Below, in pieces: positions 52,504 to 60,841 of a stretch of DNA of 64,000 bases. The notes beneath the pieces are model-generated. The model worked only from the letters and a program-made list of their open reading frames with translations. It did no database searches and had not been told where the DNA came from. The translations under genes were made by a program, and so were the position numbers. Position 1 is the stretch's first letter, and each line of letters begins with the position of its first letter. The DNA is from Desulfobacula sp. (GTDB lineage Bacteria; Desulfobacterota; Desulfobacteria; Desulfobacterales; Desulfobacteraceae): positions 27,091 to 91,090 of the forward strand of contig NZ_JAQYWD010000027.1 in assembly GCF_030145145.1 (NCBI RefSeq), read 5' to 3'.

Positions 52504-53763
52504 ATGACTAAAACGATAGTAGTAATAGGGACTTTGGATTCCAAAGCAGAAGAGGTGCTTTTTGCAAGGAATCAAATTGTACAGAGGGGTTATAAGCCGA
52601 TTGTTGTTGATTTGAGTGTCGGGAGTAAACCGGCTGTTCAAGGTGATATTACCTGTGAACAGGTTGTTAAGGCGGGTGGAGGAGATATCCATGACATTTG
52701 GGGCAATCCTGACAGGCCCAGAATTAACAAGATGGTAACCGATGGCGCCATAAGTGAAGCTTGTGCACTCTACAATGCCGGAAAATTGGATGGGATCATC
52801 GGTATCGGGGGTGCAGGCGGTACTCTTATTGAGACAGATATCATGAAATCACTCCCTTTTGGAGTACCTAAATTCATGGTTTCGAGCAATGCGGGCGCAC
52901 GGGGTTTTGCTTCAAGGTATTTCGGCACGAAAGATATTACGATGATGCACACTGTTGCGGATATTGCCGGACTAAACAGAATGCTGAAATCCTTGCTTTG
53001 CCAGGCTATTGCCGCAATCTGCGCAATGTCAGAAATCTCCGCACCATTGGCATCCAAAAACGGCACAACCGAGAAAAGACAGAAAACAATTGCATTGTGT
53101 GAACTTATGCTCAGTGCCAAAAGCGTTCAGCATATTAAGAAACTCTTGGAAGATCAGGATTATCAGGTGATTGTATTTATGGCGACCGGGGTGGGGGACA
53201 CAGCTATGGAGGAACTGATTGATGAGGGGTTTTTTGATGCTGTGATAGACCTTTCGCCGGGCGGAATACTGGATAGCATCATCGGGGGGACCCGTAAGGC
53301 TTGTTCACAAAGATTGGAAACAGCAGGTAGCAAGGGTATTCCACAAGTCATTGCTCCAGGCGGATTAGACTTTATTACCCCGTCCCGGTCTAGATACAAA
53401 CCGGAGTATGACGTACGAAAAAGGTTTGAACCTGATAAGCTGAGGTTACAAATTCGCTCAAGCAAGGATGAGCTTATACAGTGCGCGAGAATTATTGCCA
53501 AAAAACTGAATAAATCCAAAGGTCCCGTTAAATTTCTGATTCCCTTAAAAGGATGGTCGAGAATCGATGGGCCTGGAAGGCCCCTTGATGATCCTGAAGC
53601 CATCAGCGCATTTTCTAAAGAATTAAGGGAAAACTGCAAACCGGAAATTGAGGTTGTGGAAATTGATGCCTGGATCGAAGATTCAGAGTTTGGTTTTGCG
53701 TTGGTGGAAGCCCTTAATGGAATGACAAACAAAGAACTAAACGCTGGCGAGCTTACTTACTGA
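52504..53763 (+). CDS. UPF0261 / Tm-1-like ATP-binding domain protein
   Basis: 419 residues, the full family length. N-terminal segment TIVVIGTLDSKAEEVLFARN, the glycine-rich IGIGGAGGTLIETDIMKSLP and VSSNAGARGF, a mid HTVADIAGLN, and a C-terminal half with MATGVGDTAMEELIDEGF and FLIPLKGWS. The family (homologous to the N-terminal part of plant Tm-1) binds nucleotide; its bacterial function is not established. Here it is embedded between the phenylphosphate-synthase-like beta gene and the CoA ligase gene, which suggests a role in the same pathway. Confidence 0.88.
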   Translation: MTKTIVVIGTLDSKAEEVLFARNQIVQRGYKPIVVDLSVGSKPAVQGDITCEQVVKAGGGDIHDIWGNPDRPRINKMVTDGAISEACALYNAGKLDGIIGIGGAGGTLIETDIMKSLPFGVPKFMVSSNAGARGFASRYFGTKDITMMHTVADIAGLNRMLKSLLCQAIAAICAMSEISAPLASKNGTTEKRQKTIALCELMLSAKSVQHIKKLLEDQDYQVIVFMATGVGDTAMEELIDEGFFDAVIDLSPGGILDSIIGGTRKACSQRLETAGSKGIPQVIAPGGLDFITPSRSRYKPEYDVRKRFEPDKLRLQIRSSKDELIQCARIIAKKLNKSKGPVKFLIPLKGWSRIDGPGRPLDDPEAISAFSKELRENCKPEIEVVEIDAWIEDSEFGFALVEALNGMTNKELNAGELTY

Positions 53764-53892
53764 TAACGGATTATCATTAGAAGGCCTTGTCGCCTAAATT
53801 TGAAAATCTTTAACTTTAACCTGATTGTCATCGATCGTTCTGGAAAAAATGATTTATTAACATTTAATTAGTATAAACAAAGGAGGAATACC

Positions 53893-55548
53893 ATGAGGCC
53901 CACAAGATTCACCGATGATATGATCAAAGAATATACAGAAAAAGGTTATTGGAAGGAAACTACCTACGCTGATCTTTATGAGCGCAATGCTAAGGAATAT
54001 GGCGATAAGGTTGCACTTGTGGATGATTCCGGCCACAGACTTACCTGGGCTCAAGCAAACCAGGCCATAGACAGACTCGCTCTGAAATTGGTGAAATTGG
54101 GATTTGAGAAGGATGATATCCTTGTGATCCAACTGCCGAATCGAGTCGAAGTTGTATTGCTTCTCGCAGCCTGTGAAAAAGTAGGGATCATTTCTTCTAC
54201 TCTTGTAAGAACTTTGCGTCATAAAGAGATCGAATATTTACTCAAGATTACAGAAGCAAAAGGCTATGTCAGTGTTTGGAAGTTCAGAGATTTTGATTAC
54301 TACGAAATGGTTCAGGATATACGTTCCGATTTGCCGAAATTGAAGTACATTTTTACTTGTGGGGATGAAACACCTGAGAAAGCAATAAGTATTGATGAGA
54401 TTTTAAATGAACCTCTTGAAGAGAAGTATTCTATTGAAGAATTTAAAAAGCGTCAAATCCGGTTCGATGAGGTGGGTTGGCTCGGGCTCACCTCTGGAAC
54501 CACCGGTTTCCCGAAAATAACTCAAACACCCATGGCGCTTGCTACATCCGTCGCCCCTTCCCACATGTCTAAGATCAAAATGACAGGTGATGATGTTGTA
54601 GGGGCCCTTTGCCCGGTTTCCGGCGCAGCAAGAGGCCTGTTGCGATTTAACCCTTTTGTTGGTGCAACGGGTGTTCTCATGGAGCATTTTGATGCTGAAA
54701 AAGCGTTCAAATTAATCGAAACTGAGAAAATTACCATACCGATGATGGTGCCCGCGCAGTTGGCAATGATGGCTCAAAATCTAAACTATACCAAATATGA
54801 CTTAAGTTCATTACGCGTTTTTCAGGTTTCTGGCGCCCCCCTTCCGCCTCATGTGGCAAATGATGTGGAAAAGAAATTCAATTGTATGGTGATTAATCAT
54901 TACGGTGGAATGGATGCCGGTTCCGTAGCAAGCGTTGATGTTGATGATTCTCTTGAAGTACGCCGGTTTTCCGTGGGGAAACCTCATCCAGGCAATGAGG
55001 TAAAATTGCTTGATGACGACGGGAAGGAAGTCGGGGTTGGAGAGGTTGGAACTGTCTATTTTCGAGGACCCACCTCTGTTGGCGGCTACTTTAAAGATCC
55101 TGACATGACAAATGAAGCTTGGGGAACCGGCTTTTTTTGTATGGGTGATCTAGCGAAAAAGGATGAGAAAGGGAACCTGTATGTTGTCGGTCGGAAAAAG
55201 GATTGCATCATTCGAGGAGGATATAATATCTACCCTACTGAAGTGGAAAGCATCCTTACGACACATCCAAAAATCGTGGCTGCAGCCCTTGTAGGGTATC
55301 CTGATCCAATAATGGGGGAAAGGGCTTGTGCTTATGTTGTTGTCAAAAAAGGTGAGATATTCAGTTTTGATGAAATGGTGGCATTCTTTAAAACTAAGCA
55401 GATTTCAGCCAATAAAACTCCGGAACGAATGGAAATAATAGACGAAATGCCGTTGGTAAGTGATATGAAGTTAGACAAAAAGGTGCTGAAGGAGGATATT
55501 CTCAACAAGGTAAAGGCCGAGGAAAAAGGTAGTAATATAAAAAGTTAG
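53893..55548 (+). CDS. Acyl/aryl-CoA ligase (AMP-forming)
   Basis: 551 residues of the ANL superfamily. The phosphate loop is LTSGTTGFPKITQTP, with the adenylate motif HYGGMDAGS, the hinge GDLAKKDEKGNLYVVGRKKD and a C-terminal Lys in VSDMKLDKKVL. Related to 2,3-dihydroxybenzoate-AMP ligase and cyclohexanecarboxylate-CoA ligase types. In this context it would activate the carboxylated phenol (a hydroxybenzoate) to its CoA thioester, the substrate of the reductase encoded upstream. AAAGGAGG precedes the ATG by about 7 bases. Substrate is inferred from context only. Confidence 0.88.
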   Translation: MRPTRFTDDMIKEYTEKGYWKETTYADLYERNAKEYGDKVALVDDSGHRLTWAQANQAIDRLALKLVKLGFEKDDILVIQLPNRVEVVLLLAACEKVGIISSTLVRTLRHKEIEYLLKITEAKGYVSVWKFRDFDYYEMVQDIRSDLPKLKYIFTCGDETPEKAISIDEILNEPLEEKYSIEEFKKRQIRFDEVGWLGLTSGTTGFPKITQTPMALATSVAPSHMSKIKMTGDDVVGALCPVSGAARGLLRFNPFVGATGVLMEHFDAEKAFKLIETEKITIPMMVPAQLAMMAQNLNYTKYDLSSLRVFQVSGAPLPPHVANDVEKKFNCMVINHYGGMDAGSVASVDVDDSLEVRRFSVGKPHPGNEVKLLDDDGKEVGVGEVGTVYFRGPTSVGGYFKDPDMTNEAWGTGFFCMGDLAKKDEKGNLYVVGRKKDCIIRGGYNIYPTEVESILTTHPKIVAAALVGYPDPIMGERACAYVVVKKGEIFSFDEMVAFFKTKQISANKTPERMEIIDEMPLVSDMKLDKKVLKEDILNKVKAEEKGSNIKS

Positions 55549-55628
55549 ATATTCAAGCCGGTCTATACCACAGCGGAACAGATGAAGGGTTGGAACTTAG
55601 TTTTAATTTTTTTAGAAAGGAGATCGAA

Positions 55629-57293
55629 ATGCATTACGGAAGAACACAAATGCCATGGGAAATTACGGATTATGATCTGGAACACTATCCGGTTTGGGTG
55701 CGTACGCCAGCCCATACTGAGCCAGTCATGACACCCCTGTATTGTGAATTTTGGTATGGATACATGGTCGATGGCATACGTCGGGGTTGTGGAAAAAATT
55801 CACTTCCAACTACTTTGGGCTATTTCTGGAAATTATACAAGGGCCATGGTTACCTAACCCGAGGCATCCCATTGACGGAAGAAATTCCGCAGCGCGAGGC
55901 CAAATATCGAGAAAAGATGGCTGAAATCATAGAAGATCCTTTCGGATACGCTGATAAGCTGTTTGTTAAATTCGATGAGCTAATGGCCCCTTTCTCCAAG
56001 ATGAATATAGAGCAACTGTCGCGGGAGGAGCTCATAGATCATATACATGATATCATCGACTTGCATATAAAAAGCATTGCTCATTACTTTGACGGATGGT
56101 TCGCCATTACACCACTGCCCGGACTTTTCCAGCAGCTTGCAGGGGATTTAGCTGGCCTTGAACCTACTGATCCCCTCTATTCCAAATTGACCATCAGCAC
56201 CGGTAATCCTCTTTATCAATCCAACAGTGGAATTGCTGACCTTGCCCGCCTCGCTTTGGATTTAAAGCTGGATAAATATTTCAAACTGTCTGATAAAGAT
56301 GTTTTGAAAGCGCTGGAACAGGATGAGGTGGGAAAAAAGTGGCTGAATTCCATGGATAAATTTTTAGAAATCAACAAGTGGAAGTTGCTACGTATGTATG
56401 AATTCTGCGAGCCTGGATGGTATGATAAACCCGCATTACTTGTAGCAGACATAAAACGATATATGGAAGTAGGCGGCGTTCATAAAATTGACGAAGACCG
56501 TGATAAAAAGAAAGAGGAAAGGGATTCATTGACCAAAGAGTTTCTGAGTAAAATTCCCGAAGCTCAGAGGGGGTTGATGGAAAAACTGCTTGTGTGCTCT
56601 CGTGCTGCCAATTACTGGAGTGAGGGATCAGCCTGGCATGGTGAGTTTAAACGAATGGCATTTGGAAGACGATGTTTTATTGAATGTGGCAAGAGATTGG
56701 TACAGGATGGTGCCATTGAAAAAGTTGACGATATTTTTATGCTCTTTACCGACGAAATCATTAGTACTCTCGGGAACAGAGAGAAAGGACGTTATATTCA
56801 ACTCATCAACGAGCGCAAAAAAGAATGGGAAGGTTATAAAGCTCTTACACAAAAACAAGATGAAATTCCATCCTTTTTGGGCGATCCTAATCAAATACCA
56901 GAAATGCTCCGACTGGATCCGACACTATCAGTGAGCATTTCACAACCGAAAGAAAATGCAGAGAAAGTTGGCGCCTTGTGTGTCGGTGGTGCTGGAAGTC
57001 CTGGTATTGTTGAGGGTGTTGCGCGCGTCATTTGGGATGAGACACATTTTGACGAGATTAAAAAAGGTGAGATCATGGTATGTCCTATGACGAGTGCTAC
57101 ATGGACACCATTGTTCGGTATTATCAAGGCTCTGGTCTGTGATAGCGGAGGATCATTGTCCCACCCGGTAATTGTAAGTCGGGAATATGGTCTCCCGGCC
57201 GTCGTAGGAACTGGAGACGCTACCCAAAAGATCCAAACAGGAGACAAACTCAGAGTGGATGGGGATTTGCTTAGGGTTTATAAAATTTCCTGA
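55629..57293 (+). CDS. ppsA: Phenylphosphate synthase alpha-like PEP-utilising protein (catalytic His intact)
   Basis: 554 residues from ATG 55629 (AAAGGAG upstream); a longer frame from TTG 55590 is less likely. The alpha-helical N-terminal region carries a Trp- and Tyr-rich segment near residues 15-45, then a linker and the mobile domain from about 430. His512 lies in GGSLSHPVIVSREYGLP, the normal site of phosphorylation in PEP synthase, PPDK and phenylphosphate synthase. It should accept phosphoryl from the beta-like protein and pass it to a phenolic hydroxyl. It is a paralogue of the His-less receiver fusion at 49116-51287. No third (CBS-type gamma) subunit is seen in the window. Confidence 0.85.
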   Translation: MHYGRTQMPWEITDYDLEHYPVWVRTPAHTEPVMTPLYCEFWYGYMVDGIRRGCGKNSLPTTLGYFWKLYKGHGYLTRGIPLTEEIPQREAKYREKMAEIIEDPFGYADKLFVKFDELMAPFSKMNIEQLSREELIDHIHDIIDLHIKSIAHYFDGWFAITPLPGLFQQLAGDLAGLEPTDPLYSKLTISTGNPLYQSNSGIADLARLALDLKLDKYFKLSDKDVLKALEQDEVGKKWLNSMDKFLEINKWKLLRMYEFCEPGWYDKPALLVADIKRYMEVGGVHKIDEDRDKKKEERDSLTKEFLSKIPEAQRGLMEKLLVCSRAANYWSEGSAWHGEFKRMAFGRRCFIECGKRLVQDGAIEKVDDIFMLFTDEIISTLGNREKGRYIQLINERKKEWEGYKALTQKQDEIPSFLGDPNQIPEMLRLDPTLSVSISQPKENAEKVGALCVGGAGSPGIVEGVARVIWDETHFDEIKKGEIMVCPMTSATWTPLFGIIKALVCDSGGSLSHPVIVSREYGLPAVVGTGDATQKIQTGDKLRVDGDLLRVYKIS

Positions 57294-57447
57294 GCTAACA
57301 ATGAAACAATTGTTTGAAATTTAGAGCACAATCTATTTTTTTAACTTAGCTGCTGACTAATTTGGGGATTCATTTTCTATTAGTTTGTAGCTCTTAATAT
57401 CCTCTCTCCTTAAATTAAGGGGGTGTGGGGCATCAAAGGATTCAAAT

Positions 57448-58869
57448 ATGAACGATTTACGCGATTTCTTGGCAAAGTGTAAAGAAAAAGGAGAGTTGCA
57501 CACAATTAGTGCAGAAGTGGATTGGAATTTAGAGCTTTCTCACGTGGCCAAATTAAATGAAGAGGCTGGGGGGGCAGGTCTTCTTTTTGAAAATATAAAG
57601 GGTTATGATATTCCAGTGTTTACCAGTGCTTTTACTACGTCATCTCGTATGGCAATAGCATTACGCCAACCGAGCCAATATTCCATGTCCAATCTTGCCC
57701 GAGAGTGGATGCTTTTAACTACAAAGGAGCTTATCAAACCCAAATTGGTTGATAGTGGTCCAATAATGGAAAATATTATTGAGGGCGATCAAATCAATTT
57801 GCTGGATTTCCCTGTACCTTTTTTTAATAAATTGGATGGTGGTAGATTCATCGGGACAGCCGTATATCTTATCACCAAGGACCCAGACACTGGATGGGTA
57901 AACCTTGGAACTTACAGAATGCAATTATATGATAATGATCGTTGTGGCGTTCAGATGATAAAGGGGAAACATGGGGACCTAACACTCAGGAAATACAAAG
58001 AAATGAACAAAAAGATGCCTGCCATAGCTGTTATTGGAGGCGATCCCCTTTTGTTTCTGGTTGGAAGTAGTATGATTCCCTTCCAAACTGATGAGTACGA
58101 TGTCGTGGGAGCGTTACGGGGAGAACCTTTGGACATAATTGAAAGCGATCTTACAGGCCTGCCATTACCGGCACACGCCGAAATTGCACTGGAAGGGGAG
58201 ATTGATCCGAATGATTTTATGGAGGAGGGTCCTTTTGGGGAGTACACCGGTTATTATTCAGGTGAGCCTACACTCAAAACCTATCTAAAAGTTAAAAGAG
58301 TATTGCATCGTAATAACCCTATTTTTTGGGCGTGTATCGTTGGAAGACCGATTAATGACGTTTGTATGATACAATCATTAAACCGTACTGCCAGCCTGTG
58401 GGCAGACCTGGAAACAATGAAGATTCCCGGCATAAAATCAGTTTATATCCCCGCTTCATCCAGCGGTCGGTTTTGGGCTGTAGTGTCTGTGCAACAGCTT
58501 TATCCCGGCCATTCAATGCAGGTAGGTACTGCCGTTATCTCCACAACTACAGGCAGTTATGGACTCAAGGGAGTTATCGTTGTAGAAGATGACATTGCAG
58601 CTGATGACTGGGATCAGGTATTATGGTCCCTTTCAGTAAGATATGACCCCAAACGAAGCACCCAAATTATCAATCGAGGACGTTCGACATCTTTAGACCC
58701 AGCACTTCCGATTGACTCCAGACAAATCGTTTCTCGAATCATTATGGATGCATGCACTCCGTTCGAATGGGAGGATAAACCCAAATCAGTATTGTTGGAT
58801 AAGGATATGTTGGAACAGGTACGGAAACGCTGGAAAGAATTTGGGTTTGAATACGAGCCTTCTTTTTAG
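57448..58869 (+). CDS. UbiD-family prenylated-FMN (de)carboxylase
   Basis: 473 residues. The catalytic Arg is probably Arg157 (GTYRMQL), and the Glu pair is Glu260 and Glu265 in EGPFGEYTGYY, matching Arg173, Glu277 and Glu282 of fungal Fdc1. Prenyl-FMN and metal contacts are expected around DNDRCGVQMIKGKHGD. Members carry out reversible aromatic (de)carboxylation, including the alpha and beta subunits of phenylphosphate carboxylase. As the last gene of the island it would carboxylate the phosphorylated phenol to a hydroxybenzoate. Neither ubiX (the cofactor prenyltransferase) nor further carboxylase subunits are visible here. Confidence 0.9.
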   Translation: MNDLRDFLAKCKEKGELHTISAEVDWNLELSHVAKLNEEAGGAGLLFENIKGYDIPVFTSAFTTSSRMAIALRQPSQYSMSNLAREWMLLTTKELIKPKLVDSGPIMENIIEGDQINLLDFPVPFFNKLDGGRFIGTAVYLITKDPDTGWVNLGTYRMQLYDNDRCGVQMIKGKHGDLTLRKYKEMNKKMPAIAVIGGDPLLFLVGSSMIPFQTDEYDVVGALRGEPLDIIESDLTGLPLPAHAEIALEGEIDPNDFMEEGPFGEYTGYYSGEPTLKTYLKVKRVLHRNNPIFWACIVGRPINDVCMIQSLNRTASLWADLETMKIPGIKSVYIPASSSGRFWAVVSVQQLYPGHSMQVGTAVISTTTGSYGLKGVIVVEDDIAADDWDQVLWSLSVRYDPKRSTQIINRGRSTSLDPALPIDSRQIVSRIIMDACTPFEWEDKPKSVLLDKDMLEQVRKRWKEFGFEYEPSF

Positions 58870-58942
58870 ATTGATCATGAGAAATACTATTTGGGCTTGA
58901 TCCTAACTTCGCCCACTTGTCGTAATTGATGGTTCGACGGGG

Positions 58943-59049
58943 TCAGGCTTGTGTTATTGGAGGCTGGATCTTTTATCAGGGTCCATGCTTTTGACAACAG
59001 ACTGTAATAGCAAAGAAATTCAGCAAAAGCGTCAATAACGCAAGCCTGA
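58943..59049. repeat. 107-bp hairpin related to the GACGGGGTCAGGCT repeat family
   Basis: TCAGGCTTGTGTTATTG (58943-58959) and CAATAACGCAAGCCTGA (59033-59049) pair over 17 bases with one mismatch. The left arm is preceded by GACGGGG, so 58936-58950 matches the inner stem of the 143-bp MITE-like copies. It sits just after the UbiD gene at the right edge of the catabolic island. Confidence 0.7.
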
Positions 59050-59106
59050 TAATCATATAAAGGGCCTAACAAGAAAACAAGTGCTGACTTCCATTCTCTT
59101 TTACAA

Positions 59107-59164
59107 GCTTTGGCCCACCACCCAGGGGAATTTTTTGTGGTTCCATTGGGTGGTGGGCCAAAGC
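59107..59164. repeat. Perfect 18-bp inverted repeat (hairpin)
   Basis: GCTTTGGCCCACCACCCA (59107-59124) and its exact complement (59147-59164) with a 22-base loop. No T-run follows on either side within a few bases, so a simple terminator is unlikely. It may be an end of an insertion element. Confidence 0.75.
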
Positions 59165-59198
59165 ACGAGCAAAAAAATGAAGTGACACCTCCCTAACT

Positions 59199-59444
59199 AT
59201 GGCATGGCAAAAACAACAGATACCAGTAATTGTCGATTCCTGCTGGAAAACAATCAATAAAATCAACCCGAATATCGTTATTGATGCAACAATCGCAAAA
59301 AGAAACCTCGGAACCAATGTTGACGAAGCCTTTCTTGTTATCGGCGTCGGTCCAGGGTTTAAAGTAGGTCTGGATGTCCATATGGTGATTGAAACAAATC
59401 TCGGACACAATTTGGGTAGGGTTGATAAGATGCAAATACTGTAA
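59199..59444 (+). pseudogene. Fragment resembling a selenium-dependent molybdenum-hydroxylase accessory protein (YqeB/EF2563 family)
   Basis: 81 residues that look like an internal piece of the YqeB/EF2563 family: DATIAKRNLGTNVDEAFLVI, then GVGPGFKVGLDVHMVIETN and GHNLGRV, ending soon after. The normal protein is about 260-270 residues, so both ends are missing. There is no Shine-Dalgarno before the ATG. Its presence beside a molybdenum hydroxylase operon suggests that the island once carried a maturation gene that has decayed. The family call is from memory of conserved motifs and is moderate. Confidence 0.5.
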
Positions 59445-59835
59445 CGGTTTCAAAAGGTCTATTTTTTTTCCATTTTCATCATATCGTATATAAAATCAAT
59501 GTGTTATAAACATAGTATTCTGATAGCATAGTTGCAAAATACTGTAAGGCACAAAGCCATTAATAAACCGACCATTTTAAAAAAAAGTTCTAAAAGCAGA
59601 ATCAGCTATATACAGCGCAACTCGCAACATATATGATCATCATGAAAAATACTAACCCATCTTTTCGAAAAAATAGCCAGAAACTGCTATTTTTACTCAT
59701 ATTTTATGGCACCACAAAAAAATATTATAATAAAATCAGAATATTACAAGTCAGACTTGTAAGATCTCAAAAAGTAAGGGGTAGCAAAAAAAAAATTATA
59801 GACAATCTTGAAGCACTATGCTAAATGCATAATGC
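59445..59835. other. AT-rich non-coding stretch
   Basis: About 390 bases of low-GC DNA between the accessory-protein remnant and the first transposase remnant. A 63-codon frame at 59633-59824 is composed of low-complexity Lys/Ile/Asn residues and has no Shine-Dalgarno; it is not supported as a gene. Insertion-element end sequences probably lie here, but no clear terminal repeat was identified. Confidence 0.5.
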
Positions 59836-60450
59836 ATGAGTGCAAGAAAATTAATATCCCAAATACCTGAAGAAGAAATCACCCCATTTACAGCTGTTTT
59901 ATTGGAAATAATTCAAACCCAAGCAGAAGAGATTCAAGGATTAAAAGATGAGATCGCCAGATTGAAGGGCCAAAAACCCAAGCCAAAAATCAAGCCCTCC
60001 AACCTTGTTAAGAACACAGAGAAACCCAAAAAAATAAACCCATCGCCAAGAGGAAAACGATCCAAAACCAGACATCTTGTAATTCACGAAGAACATGAGT
60101 TAAAACCTGAAAACCTTCCGCCAGGATCCAAACTGATTGATTACAAGGATTTCGTTGTACAGGATATTATCTTCACCAACTGGAATATCCTTTATAGGCG
60201 GGGTCGCTGGAAAACTCCTTCTGGGAAATTCATTACGGCGAAATTACCGAAAGATGTAAACGGTCATTTCGGAGCGGGTTTACAATCATTCGTTTTATAT
60301 CAAAACTATGGTTGCCTGGTTACCCAACCTTTAATAATCGAACAACTGCGTGAAATCGATGTTGATATTTCAAAAGGCGCATTGATTCATTTTAAATGTA
60401 ACCAAAATGATTTTATTGCCTCACGAATAATGTTACCCAAAGTATTATAA
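59836..60450 (+). pseudogene. IS66-like transposase, N-terminal remnant
   Basis: 204 codons. The N terminus MSARKLISQIPEEEITPF, a leucine-zipper-like stretch (EIIQTQAEEIQGLKDEIARL), a basic KPKPKIKPSN linker and the segment AGLQSFVLYQNYGCLVTQPL with REIDVDISKG match the first part of an IS66-like transposase of about 450-500 residues. After the ISKG motif the similarity stops and the frame closes, so the DDE catalytic domain is lost. Confidence 0.75.
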
Positions 60451-60475
60451 AATATAATGTGGAGGGTGATGGAAG

Positions 60476-60799
60476 ATGAGGCTATCAATGAGTTTTCAAG
60501 GAAGAATTGAATTGTTGGCGCAGGTTGCCCCAAGGTATCGAGAGGCAAACAAAAAACAAAAATCATTAATTTTAAACGAATTCATCACATCAACCGGATA
60601 TGCTCGAAAATACGCTATTCGTTTATTATCTTCACCTGTTATTGCAATAAAGAAAAAAATAAAAAGGCCAAGAGATAGATTTTATAACGAAACCGTCCAA
60701 CAAGCATTGAAGGTAGCATGGGCTGCAGCAAACTATATTGCATCCAAACGACTCGCGCCATTTCTGAGAGCGATCACGATAATCCATGGACAAGTTTGA
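60476..60799 (+). pseudogene. Transposase (integrase-type, ISNCY-like), N-terminal remnant
   Basis: 107 codons: LLAQVAPRYREANKKQKSLI, then EFITSTGYARKYAIRLLSSP and YNETVQQALKVAWAAANYIA. This is the helix-rich N-terminal region of a family of DDE transposases of about 400 residues; the catalytic part is absent. It begins with a GGAGGGTGATGG Shine-Dalgarno region. It is cut on the right by the next element, whose last gene ends at 60842. Confidence 0.65.
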
Positions 60800-60841
60800 A
60801 CGGTAAATCAAGGTGCTATATGAAATTGAAGGCCTCATATT

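Noticed and set aside
53764..53892. Small inverted repeat TGATAA/TTATCA after the UPF0261 gene as a terminator
   Set aside because: Only 6 bp, AT-rich and without a T-run; the downstream CoA ligase gene is probably still in the same transcript.
59633..59824. 63-codon plus-strand frame in the AT-rich gap
   Set aside because: Lys/Ile/Asn-rich composition expected of random AT-rich DNA, no ribosome binding site, no resemblance to any family.
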